Positions 1 to 8,302 of a stretch of DNA of 51,327 nucleotides are shown here, in pieces. Positions within the stretch are counted from its first letter, which is position 1. The number at the start of each line of letters is the position of its first letter. The notes below the pieces were generated by a model. That model had not been told where the DNA came from and made no database searches. It was given only the letters and a program-made list of their open reading frames with translations. A program made the translations under genes and the position numbers. The DNA lies in NCBI GenBank assembly GCA_036562565.1, contig DATCJY010000041.1, positions 1 to 51,327 on the forward strand. The letters are read 5' to 3'. The DNA comes from DATCJY01 sp036562565 (GTDB taxonomy: Bacteria > Bacteroidota > Bacteroidia > Flavobacteriales_D > Sanyastnellaceae).

Positions 1-1
1 T

Positions 2-2190
2 ACAGACAACTGTAATGAATTTGAAATCACTATCGTAAGCAACGAATTGGTATCAGGCTCTTGCGCTGGTAACATCGTTAGAACTTACGTAGCAACTGAC
101 GCTTGCGGTAACGTTTCAGATGAGTTTGTTCAAATCATCCATTTGATTGATGAAGTTGCTCCGGTAATCGTTTCTCAAACTGAAGATTTCACAGTTGAGT
201 GTGGTACTTCAATTGATGTAACACCTGCTGTATTTGAAGACAACTGTGATGATGATCTCACTATCTCATTTGAAACTACATCTGATACAGATGGTTGTAC
301 TACATGGGTGACTTACATTTGGACTGCTACAGACAACTGTAATAACTCAGTTTCAGCAACTACAGTTGTAACTATTGTTGATACAACTAATCCTTATTTT
401 GAGAACTTCCCTGCTGATACAACAATTAGCTGTGAGCAAGAAATTCCTGCTGTACAATACCCAGATGCTTACGACAACTGCGATGAGTCTGTTGACGTGC
501 TAGTAAATGATGCGATTGTACCTGGTGATTGTCCGAACAGCTATACTATCTTCCGTACTTTCCGTGGATTTGATGATTGTGGTAACCAAGTTGTAGAAAC
601 TCAGATTATCACCGTTGTTGACGAAACAGCTCCTGTATTTGCGGATGGTGTTGTTGAATTCACATACGAGTGTGACGAGGAAATAGATTTGAACCAACCA
701 ATTGCAACAGACAACTGTAGCGAAGTGATTGAGTACGCATACAGCGATACAGCTCACTGGACTTATGGTTGCACAAGCGGTTTCATTCGTATCTGGACTG
801 CTACAGACGAGTGCGGCAACGTAGCTTACCTATCTCAATATTACACCATCGTTGATACTACAGCTCCTGTTATTGCAGGTGAACTTGAAATCACACTTCC
901 ATGTGATGAGTACGAAGGAATCTACGTTACAGCTACAGACAACTGTAATGATGTGACCATCGAAGTAACTGATGAGGAACACGTTTCAGGTTCTTGTGCA
1001 GGTGTGGTAATTCGTGTTTACCGCGCCACAGACCTTTGCGGTAACTACTCTGAGTTCACTCAAATCATCCACTTGACTGACGAAGTAGCTCCAGTTATCG
1101 TTTCTGAAACTGAAGACTTCACAGTGGAGTGTGGTGAAGACTACAACGTAGAGCCTCCTGTATTTGCTGATAACTGTGATGATAGCTTAGAAGTTTCTTA
1201 CGTAGTAAACATCGATACAGATGGTTGCACTACTTGGGAGACCCACATTTGGACTGCGGTTGACAACTGCGATAATGTTACTACTTCTACAACTGTAGTA
1301 ACTATCGTTGACACTACAGCTCCTGTGATTAACTCTCAAGACTTCGAAACAACATTGCCATGTCATATCCCAGCAGAGTTTGACACTCCAACTGCTTATG
1401 ACATTTGTGATGATGATGTTGAAGTTGCTTCATCTTATGAGTATATTCCAGGTGAATGCCCAGGTGAATACACAGAAATCTTCACATACACTGCTACTGA
1501 CAACTGTGGTAATTCCAGCTCTGTAACTTACACAGTACATCACGTTGACACCGAAGCTCCGGTAATGGATAATATCCCATCTTCTAACGAGTTCTCTTGT
1601 GACGAAGAAATTCCAGTTGAGCTTCCGACAGCAACAGATGCTTGTAGTGAAGCAATTGTTACTTACTCTGACTCTATCGTTAACGGTGAATGTCCAAACA
1701 GCTACGTTATCGTACGTACATTCATCGCGACTGACGAGTGTGGTAATGTGAGCGATCCTGCTTATGTATCTTACTACATCTATGACAATACTGCTCCTGA
1801 GTTCACTTCAACTCCGGCTAACGAATCTTACGAATGCTTGGATTGGGAGAACTACACAGCACAAGGTGTAACAGCTGAAGATAACTGTGGTGATGTAACT
1901 ATCACTTACGAAATTGTTCCTGTGTCATCTGACAACTGTGGTAACGGAGTATGGCAAGTAGTTTACACTGCTACCGATGCTTGCTGGAATTCTGACACGA
2001 TTTCTTACTTCATCAACGTTCAAGATGTTACTGCTCCTGAGTTGAGCGAGTATCCATCTAACTTGGTAATTGATTGTGGTACTGAATTGCCAGAAGCTCC
2101 GGAAATCTGGGCTATTGACAATTGCGATGAGTTTGTAGAAGTTACAATGACTTCAACTTGCTTGTCCGGTGATTGCCCAGAAGTAGGTGC
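2..2190 (+). repeat. Tandem HYR-type coding repeats with a four-repeat super-unit
   Basis: Units of about 78 codons recur, each with D-x-x-AP, a first cysteine about 17 residues later, then ATDNC, and a C-terminal TATDxCGN block. Unit 1 (from about base 150) is closest to unit 5 (from about base 1080), and the partial unit before it is closest to unit 4. This gives a super-period of 930 bases, or 310 codons. Bases 121-205 and 1051-1135 differ at only about 12 of 85 positions, mostly third codon positions. Confidence 0.8.
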
Positions 2191-3184
2191 AACTCCAGCT
2201 TGCGTATTGAAAACTCCTGTTCTTCCGGCTAACAACCCATGCGGTTACGAATATGACTGGGCAATGGCATTGTTCGGTATGACAATCGAACACAAGTACT
2301 ATCAATTGGTACCTGGTACTGCGTCTATGACCAATAACGGTGATGGTACTTTGACATTGACAGGTGAGTTGATTAACGCAATGCATGTAAGTCTTCCTGC
2401 TGAAGACCAAGGTGGATTCAAGTTCAACGTAACATTTGAAAATGAACTCGACTGGGCAGGTTGGAGTTCTCAAGCATTCCCAACTGGCTTCAAAGCTGAT
2501 TGCGGTGGTGTAGCTGCTAATCATGAAGATTGGATTTACTACTTGTTGTCGAACACTGATGGATACGAGTTGGAAGGAACAGGTGTTTATACTGGTTCAT
2601 ATATTAACTTGACTCACGCTCCGACTAACAACTACTTTGGTTTCCAATTGGGCGTTGGTGCAAACAACTACAATGCTGAAAACGGCTTTGGTGGTTGGTT
2701 CAACTACACAGGTATATTCCAAGGTAGCTACGTAGGCGGTGCAGGTGACTTCGCATTCGAAATCGACTGCTGCGTTGAGTACGACCTAGAACGTTGCTGG
2801 ACTGCATTCGACTGCTCAGGTAACGAAGTTTCTTGGTGTCAAGTTATTTCTTACCGTGACCTCAGCACTGATCTAGAGGGTGACGATGCTCCTGGTATGG
2901 TGGTTAACACTACTACTCAGCAAATCGCTATCCTTAGCATGGCTCCAAACCCAACTAACAACATTGCTCAAATCACATTCTCTAGCACTGAGTCTGAGAG
3001 ATTGTCATTGCAAGTGTTGGATATGACAGGCCGTGTAGTTGCTGACTTGTATAACGGTGAAGTAGTTGGTGGTGCAGTTAACAAGGTTGACTTCAACGCT
3101 AACGCTCTTCAAGCTGGTATCTACATGATGCGCTTGAACTCTGCTTCTGAAACAGATGTTCAACGTATCCAAATTGTGAGATAA
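2..3184 (+). CDS. Giant HYR-repeat surface protein with T9SS type A C-terminal domain (5' end outside window)
   Basis: The reading frame is open from the first bases of the window, so the gene begins upstream and only its 3' part is visible (about 1,060 residues). It holds tandem HYR/Ig-like repeats of about 78 residues, each opening with a D-x-x-AP motif and containing paired cysteines around TDNC and CGN. About nine complete copies are seen before residue 710. The last copy is interrupted by a roughly 197-residue domain (bases 2182-2773). The final 80 residues form a type A T9SS sorting domain (APNPTNN, then an LQAGIYMMRL-type segment, ending in IVR). Family knowledge: such proteins are exported by T9SS and attached to or released from the cell surface, often as adhesins. 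Function is inferred; ligand unknown. A strong terminator follows at 3235. Confidence 0.9.
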   Translation, partial: TDNCNEFEITIVSNELVSGSCAGNIVRTYVATDACGNVSDEFVQIIHLIDEVAPVIVSQTEDFTVECGTSIDVTPAVFEDNCDDDLTISFETTSDTDGCTTWVTYIWTATDNCNNSVSATTVVTIVDTTNPYFENFPADTTISCEQEIPAVQYPDAYDNCDESVDVLVNDAIVPGDCPNSYTIFRTFRGFDDCGNQVVETQIITVVDETAPVFADGVVEFTYECDEEIDLNQPIATDNCSEVIEYAYSDTAHWTYGCTSGFIRIWTATDECGNVAYLSQYYTIVDTTAPVIAGELEITLPCDEYEGIYVTATDNCNDVTIEVTDEEHVSGSCAGVVIRVYRATDLCGNYSEFTQIIHLTDEVAPVIVSETEDFTVECGEDYNVEPPVFADNCDDSLEVSYVVNIDTDGCTTWETHIWTAVDNCDNVTTSTTVVTIVDTTAPVINSQDFETTLPCHIPAEFDTPTAYDICDDDVEVASSYEYIPGECPGEYTEIFTYTATDNCGNSSSVTYTVHHVDTEAPVMDNIPSSNEFSCDEEIPVELPTATDACSEAIVTYSDSIVNGECPNSYVIVRTFIATDECGNVSDPAYVSYYIYDNTAPEFTSTPANESYECLDWENYTAQGVTAEDNCGDVTITYEIVPVSSDNCGNGVWQVVYTATDACWNSDTISYFINVQDVTAPELSEYPSNLVIDCGTELPEAPEIWAIDNCDEFVEVTMTSTCLSGDCPEVGATPACVLKTPVLPANNPCGYEYDWAMALFGMTIEHKYYQLVPGTASMTNNGDGTLTLTGELINAMHVSLPAEDQGGFKFNVTFENELDWAGWSSQAFPTGFKADCGGVAANHEDWIYYLLSNTDGYELEGTGVYTGSYINLTHAPTNNYFGFQLGVGANNYNAENGFGGWFNYTGIFQGSYVGGAGDFAFEIDCCVEYDLERCWTAFDCSGNEVSWCQVISYRDLSTDLEGDDAPGMVVNTTTQQIAILSMAPNPTNNIAQITFSSTESERLSLQVLDMTGRVVADLYNGEVVGGAVNKVDFNANALQAGIYMMRLNSASETDVQRIQIVR

Positions 3185-3234
3185 TAGCTGATAGAAGCTA
3201 GTCGAAAGACGGTATTCTATCTGAAAATCTGAAT

Positions 3235-3269
3235 AAAAATCCCCGGGGATACCCCCGGGGATTTTTTTT
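3235..3269 (+). terminator. Rho-independent terminator after the HYR protein
   Basis: A 14-bp perfect stem (3235-3248 with 3253-3266, core CCCCGGGG) closes a 4-base loop and runs into eight T residues. It separates the adhesin gene from the TonB receptor gene. Confidence 0.93.
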
Positions 3270-3363
3270 GGTTCATAACTTTTGGAATAAAAATATATGT
3301 ACGCATAGCAAACGTCCAACCCGAAATTCCTTACATTCGCTTTAAACACACCATGGCGCATAT

Positions 3364-6168
3364 ATGAATAGAATGAAATTTTGGGTTTCCTGTGTCCTAT
3401 TGTTTGCATATGTGGGGCTTGAGGCGCAAACGACTCTGAAAGGACGGGTGCTGGATGCAACTTCAGGAGATCCAATTTATGGCGTGGTAATAGGAGAGAA
3501 AGGCACAGGTAATGGTACCATCAGCAATTTTGACGGTGATTTTTCGCTTAAAGTCGAAAAACTTCCCACAATCCTTGTGATAAACCTAGTGGGGTATGTG
3601 GCACAAGAGCTCACAGTGGCTACTGCCAATAAGCTAATCGAGGTAAAGCTAGCAGCAGACAATACCGTTACTGGAACAGTAGAGATAGTGGAAGACCGCA
3701 TACTGGAAAAGCAAAAACGCAATCCGCTCTCCGTAGAGAACATGGATGCTATTGCAATCAAGGAAGTTCCTACCGGAAATTTTTACGAAGGACTTGCAGC
3801 GCTCAAAGGTGTGGATATGGCTTCTGCCAGTTTGGCATTTCGCGTTATTAATACCCGAGGTTTCAATAGCACTTCCCCCGTTCGTGTATTGCAACTCATC
3901 GATGGAGTTGATAACCAGTCACCCGGTTTGAACTTTTCGTTGGGTAATTTTTTGGGGGCACCTGACTTGGACGTAAAGACAGTGGATATTATTCAAGGTG
4001 CAAGTAGTGCATTTTTTGGTCCGGGGGCTTTTAACGGGGTGATCAATATGGAGACTAAAGACCCGTTTTTTACATCCGGTCTGTCGGCCTCCATTAAAGT
4101 AGCAGAGCGCAACCTCGTGAATCCGAGTGTGCGCTGGGCTGATCATTTCAAGAACAAAGAGGGCCAACTCTATCTGGCTTACAAATTGAATCTTTATTAT
4201 TTGCAAGCCTATGACTGGGAGGCGGATAATTACCAACCAATTTACGGCTCGGAGGTTGGAGCAAATAATCCGGGAGGTTATGATGCCGTGAATATATATG
4301 GTGATGAGTTTTATGCTGGCAATGATTTCTCTACAGCCGCACCATGGAACAGCAGGGCATTGACAACCTTCTATCGCCCAGGATATAAGGAAGTGGATTT
4401 GGTGGATTACAATACCCGAAATTTCAAAACCAATGCGGCAGTTCATTGGCGTTTGAAGCCAGAGCTTGACTATGATTCACCAGAGTTGATACTTCAAGGA
4501 AACTATGGTAATGGTACAACGGTTTATCAGGGAGATAACCGTTTCAGTTTGCGTGGAATCCAATTCATGCAGGGAAAACTAGAACTGAAAAAGAAAGACA
4601 AATACTTTGTAAGAGTATATGCTACGACTGAAGATGCAGGCCGAAGTTATGACCCGTATTTCACTGCATTGAGATTGCGTGATCGGGCTGCCAGCCAAGA
4701 GGACTGGTCTGACGCATACACTACCTATTGGAATCAGCGAGTAACGAATAGCGAGCTAATCAACATGGGTTATCCTCAGCTGGAGTTGAATCCCAGTCCA
4801 GTCAACTTCCCATATGATATTTATCTGCCCTATAATTATGAAGCATACAATCAATGGTTGACTACATATGCTGATTTATTATCGTTGTGGCACATTGAAT
4901 CGGCTACTTATGCGGATAATGTCACTGGATTTATTCAACCAGGTACAGAACGATTCAATAATGAGTTCGATAGAATTACCGCTGCCAAGAACAATGAAGC
5001 CGAAAATGGTACCAGATTCTATGACAAGTCTTCATTGTATCATCTCCAAGGAGAATACCGTTGGCATCTTGTGAATGTAGATGAAATTCGTGTAGGAGGA
5101 AGTGGACGCCTCTATCGACCCAATTCTGACGGAACCATTTTTGTAGATACAGCCGGAAGGAAAATCACCAATTGGGAGTTTGGCGTTTATGCAGGAGTAG
5201 AGAAGAAAGTTTTGGAAGATAAGCTCACGGTAAATGCCACCGTTCGATTCGATAAGAACGTTAATTTCGATGGGTTGCTATCCCCGGCACTGACGTTTGT
5301 ATTTAATCCAAGAAAAGATCATTATATCCGTGCTTCCGTATCGAGTGCATTGCGCAACCCAACGCTGACAGACCAGTATCTGAACTTGAATGTAGGACCT
5401 GCAATTCTTCGCGGAAATCTTGATGGAGTGGAAGGATTGGTTACGGTGGAGTCATTCAATATTTATCGTAGTACGCGCAAGAAAACAGATTTGGAGTACA
5501 TAAGCATTGCTCCAATTCGCCCAGAACAAGCTAGGACGGTTGAGATAGGATATCGCGGTACTTTGGCCGAAAAAGTTTTTGTTGACGCATCGGTTTACAA
5601 TACTTGGTACCAACACTTCATCGGATACCGTTTAGGTGTTGATGTTCCGTTTGATGAAGAGGGATTCTTGTTGATGTCCGAAATACAGCCATATCGATAC
5701 TCTGCCAACTCGACAAGTAAAGTGGTAACTCATGGTGCGAATGTTGGCGTGAGTTATTACTTCTATAAATCCCATGTGTTCACGGCTAACTACTCATATA
5801 ATAAGCTGGCAGTGACAGATGAAAACGATCCAATTATACCGGCATTTAATACGCCATTGCATAAGTTTAATGTTGGTTTCAATGCTCGTGATCTGTTTAA
5901 ATCAGAATCAGGTAACTCTTGGGGGTATGCCATCAACTATAAATGGGTGGATAATTATTTCTGGGAAGGTTCTCCGCAATTTACAGGACCTGTAGACCAA
6001 TACGATTTGGTAGATGCCCAGATAAATTATACCTTGCATAAGCATCATTTGAACTTCAAGGTAGGATGTTCTAACCTCTTCAATAACGTGCATATTGAAG
6101 CCTATGGCGGACCTTATATCGGGAGAATGGCATACGTTACCATTCTTTACGATTGGCAGAAGAAGTAA
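3364..6168 (+). CDS. TonB-dependent receptor with carboxypeptidase-like N-terminal domain
   Basis: A 934-residue outer-membrane receptor. Residues 1-21 form a signal peptide ending VGLEAQ. Residues 23-100 are a CarboxypepD_reg-like beta domain (KGRVLDATSGDPIYGV, then a GDFSL segment). Residues about 115-240 are a plug domain, with RVINTRGFN, the LIDGVD segment and IIQGASSAFFGPGAFNGVI. The rest is a 22-strand-type barrel ending in aromatic-rich residues (ILYDW). Family role: energy-dependent uptake of a large substrate across the outer membrane through TonB. No SusD gene follows. Instead a T9SS-exported hydrolase-like gene starts 38 bases downstream, suggesting an operon. Substrate cannot be read from sequence. 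A weak promoter-like TACATTCG lies at 3332-3339. Confidence 0.92.
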   Translation: MNRMKFWVSCVLLFAYVGLEAQTTLKGRVLDATSGDPIYGVVIGEKGTGNGTISNFDGDFSLKVEKLPTILVINLVGYVAQELTVATANKLIEVKLAADNTVTGTVEIVEDRILEKQKRNPLSVENMDAIAIKEVPTGNFYEGLAALKGVDMASASLAFRVINTRGFNSTSPVRVLQLIDGVDNQSPGLNFSLGNFLGAPDLDVKTVDIIQGASSAFFGPGAFNGVINMETKDPFFTSGLSASIKVAERNLVNPSVRWADHFKNKEGQLYLAYKLNLYYLQAYDWEADNYQPIYGSEVGANNPGGYDAVNIYGDEFYAGNDFSTAAPWNSRALTTFYRPGYKEVDLVDYNTRNFKTNAAVHWRLKPELDYDSPELILQGNYGNGTTVYQGDNRFSLRGIQFMQGKLELKKKDKYFVRVYATTEDAGRSYDPYFTALRLRDRAASQEDWSDAYTTYWNQRVTNSELINMGYPQLELNPSPVNFPYDIYLPYNYEAYNQWLTTYADLLSLWHIESATYADNVTGFIQPGTERFNNEFDRITAAKNNEAENGTRFYDKSSLYHLQGEYRWHLVNVDEIRVGGSGRLYRPNSDGTIFVDTAGRKITNWEFGVYAGVEKKVLEDKLTVNATVRFDKNVNFDGLLSPALTFVFNPRKDHYIRASVSSALRNPTLTDQYLNLNVGPAILRGNLDGVEGLVTVESFNIYRSTRKKTDLEYISIAPIRPEQARTVEIGYRGTLAEKVFVDASVYNTWYQHFIGYRLGVDVPFDEEGFLLMSEIQPYRYSANSTSKVVTHGANVGVSYYFYKSHVFTANYSYNKLAVTDENDPIIPAFNTPLHKFNVGFNARDLFKSESGNSWGYAINYKWVDNYFWEGSPQFTGPVDQYDLVDAQINYTLHKHHLNFKVGCSNLFNNVHIEAYGGPYIGRMAYVTILYDWQKK

Positions 6169-6206
6169 TTTATTCAATCAACATACACTAATTAAATTCA
6201 AACATT

Positions 6207-7727
6207 ATGAAGAAAATCTCTACACTTATCATGGCATTGACCATGTTGCCTTGTAGTCATCTTCTCTCTCAGCGTTATCTTACAGAGGTATTTGATGAAG
6301 TAGAAGTCACTACGGATGTAACTTACGGAGTGAATGCAACTGTAGTATTGTATGAGTCAATGGGAGAGGCTGTACCTCAACCATTGAAGATGGATGTGTA
6401 TCAGCCGGTAGGTGATACTGAGACCAACAGACCTTTGGTGTTGTATTTCCATACCGGTAACTTCCTTCCTCAACCACAAGGAGGCAGCCCGACTGGTGAC
6501 AAAGGTGACTCTGCAGCAGTGGAGATTTGTTCACGTTTGGCTAGAATGGGTTATGTTGTAGCATCTTGTGATTATCGTTTAGGTTGGAACCCTTTGGCAC
6601 CAACTCAAACTGAGCGCGTAAATACGTTGATTAACGCAGCTTATCGTGGTGTGCAGGATAGCCGCACTGCCGCTCGTTATTTCCGTAGGTCTGTTGCGGA
6701 GCAGGATAATCCATACGGTATCGACCCAGATAAAATCGTCCTTTGGGGACAAGGTACTGGTGGTTATATCGCCTTTGCTTCAGCTACTATCAACGATTAC
6801 ATGGATATCGTAATCCCTAAATTCATGTATCAACCGGATGGATTCCCGAACCCAATCCCAATGGTATTGGAAGCTGTAAATGGAAACCCGGATGGAACAA
6901 ACGTTGGTGTTAACCCAATGGATGGAGACACATTGTGCTATCCGAACCACGTAGGATATGCATCTAACTTCTCCATGGTGGTGAACATGGGAGGTGCATT
7001 GGGTGACAGCACTTGGGTTACAGCCAATGATATTCCAATGGTTTCTTTCCACTCACCTACAGATCCATTTGCCCCATATGATTTGGGAATGGTGGTAGTA
7101 CCTGTAGTTGGATTGAACGTTGTGGAAGTAAGTGGAAGCTACGGTGTGCAACGCAGAATTGCAGCTTTGGGATTGAACAACGTGTTTGCTCCGGTGGAAG
7201 CTCAGAACGACATCTATACTCAGAAGGCGAATGAAAACAACAATGGTTATACAGGTCTTTACCCATTAGTAAGACCAGCCAACCGAATTAACGACTCCGC
7301 TCCATGGGAATGGTGGAATCCATCTAACCCCAACCACGCAACAGGCATTGCAACTAACCCTGATATGTCTCCTGAAAAGGCAAAAACTTTCATCGACACC
7401 ATCATTGCTTATGCAGCACCGCGTATGATGTGTGCTTTGCAATTGCCTGGTTCTATCTGTCTGACAACCGGAGTTGATGACAAAGAGGAATTGAGTTCTA
7501 CTTTCGTGACAATTTATCCAAATCCGACAAAAGACCTAACAACCATCCACTCACGTGAAATGATGAATCGCATTGAAATCATCAATATGATGGGTAGTGT
7601 TGTTTACTCTGTTGGTGGTCTTCAAGCCTATCAACATGTTCTCAATGAGAAATTCGCTTCAGGAATTTATTTGGTAACTATTTATACAGATAAAGGAACA
7701 GCGGTACAGAAACTGATTATAGAATAA
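6207..7727 (+). CDS. T9SS-exported alpha/beta-hydrolase-like protein lacking the nucleophile serine
   Basis: 506 residues. The signal peptide is residues 1-22 (ends LLSQ). An alpha/beta-hydrolase fold of the esterase/lipase type spans about 45-410: LYFHTGNF resembles the oxyanion HGG region, then CDYRLGWNP, then the nucleophile elbow. Where family members have G-x-S-x-G-G, this protein has GQGTGG (residues 181-186), so residue 183 is glycine (codon 6753-6755, GGT). A candidate acid residue is in HSPTDPFAPY. Residues about 430-506 are a T9SS type A sorting domain (IYPNPTKDL, ASGIYLVTI). I infer a surface protein that may bind rather than cleave its substrate. It follows the TonB receptor gene by 38 bases and is probably cotranscribed. 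Confidence 0.85.
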   Translation: MKKISTLIMALTMLPCSHLLSQRYLTEVFDEVEVTTDVTYGVNATVVLYESMGEAVPQPLKMDVYQPVGDTETNRPLVLYFHTGNFLPQPQGGSPTGDKGDSAAVEICSRLARMGYVVASCDYRLGWNPLAPTQTERVNTLINAAYRGVQDSRTAARYFRRSVAEQDNPYGIDPDKIVLWGQGTGGYIAFASATINDYMDIVIPKFMYQPDGFPNPIPMVLEAVNGNPDGTNVGVNPMDGDTLCYPNHVGYASNFSMVVNMGGALGDSTWVTANDIPMVSFHSPTDPFAPYDLGMVVVPVVGLNVVEVSGSYGVQRRIAALGLNNVFAPVEAQNDIYTQKANENNNGYTGLYPLVRPANRINDSAPWEWWNPSNPNHATGIATNPDMSPEKAKTFIDTIIAYAAPRMMCALQLPGSICLTTGVDDKEELSSTFVTIYPNPTKDLTTIHSREMMNRIEIINMMGSVVYSVGGLQAYQHVLNEKFASGIYLVTIYTDKGTAVQKLIIE

Positions 7728-7747
7728 TTGTTCAGTATCAATAGAAT

Positions 7748-7783
7748 AAAGGCCACTCAATTGGGTGGCCTTTATTTTTTTCC
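7748..7783 (+). terminator. Rho-independent terminator after the TonB receptor/hydrolase pair
   Basis: Stem 7748-7758 pairs with 7763-7773 (AAAGGCCACTC with GGGTGGCCTTT, one G-T pair), with an AATT loop, followed by a T-rich tract. Confidence 0.9.
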
Positions 7784-7985
7784 CCTGATTAAGTAACTAA
7801 AAAATTTGTTCTTGATGTAACCTTCTTTTCACGAGTAGCGTTCAAAACCAAGAATTCGAAACTATCCAGTATTTCCACCGATTGATTGGCGGAGTTAATT
7901 TTAAATCTGCACTTGAAAATCAGGCATGAGTTCATACAATTCTCTTGGGAATTGAAAGAGAACCTAACCTAATTTTAAATAGTGT

Positions 7986-8132
7986 ATGTTGGAGTATTAC
8001 AAGACAGTATTGGGCAACGTAACCTTTGATACGATGCTCTTTAGAAAGGAACTCCGTAAAGCAATGAAGCAATTAGTCCCGGACGACAGAGTGCGTCTGA
8101 GAGATTGGCTCAAGCATTGCGGACATGTCTGA
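7986..8132 (+). CDS. Small 48-residue protein, conserved-looking
   Basis: ATG at 7986 to TGA at 8130-8132 gives a 48-residue basic and acidic helical protein that starts MLEYYKTVLG and has FRKELRKAMKQL followed by VPDDRVRLRDWL near the C-terminus. It resembles very short proteins I recall from other Bacteroidota (LEYY at the start, a KELRKA helix, then an ERxxLxxW-like end). This is recognition from memory, not a search. It has its own strong terminator 20 bases after the stop and no overlapping longer gene, which supports a real transcription unit. No domain, signal peptide or known function. Confidence 0.7.
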   Translation: MLEYYKTVLGNVTFDTMLFRKELRKAMKQLVPDDRVRLRDWLKHCGHV

Positions 8133-8151
8133 CATGACAAATTACTTAAAC

Positions 8152-8189
8152 AAAACAAGGAGCCACGCTATGCGTGGCTCCTTGTTTTT
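8152..8189 (+). terminator. Rho-independent terminator after the 48-codon gene
   Basis: A perfect 17-bp stem (8152-8168 with 8172-8188, core GGAGCCACGC) closes a TAT triloop and ends in TTTTT. Confidence 0.93.
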
Positions 8190-8242
8190 GTCATGAACAA
8201 TATCGAGAAGGGCACGTTTGAAAACTTTACATCCTTTGGCAA

Positions 8243-8270
8243 TTTGACAGGGAAAAATCAGTTAGAATTG
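8243..8270 (+). promoter_or_regulatory. Possible Bacteroidota promoter for the giant exported protein
   Basis: TTTG at 8243-8246 and TAGAATTG at 8263-8270 approximate the -33/-7 pattern, with one mismatch in the -7 and a 16-base spacer, somewhat short. The expected start site is about 25 bases before the ATG at 8303. Weak call. Confidence 0.3.
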
Positions 8271-8302
8271 TTTTGTAAACACCACCTGCAGAGTTGATTA
8301 AT

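Noticed and set aside
2..3184. Possible CRISPR or DNA-level tandem repeat array
   Set aside because: Repeats are in-frame, diverged at third positions and encode HYR domains, so they are protein repeats.
3005..3475. Minus-strand 156-codon frame across the first terminator
   Set aside because: It runs through a strong terminator hairpin and overlaps both flanking real genes; no start signal.
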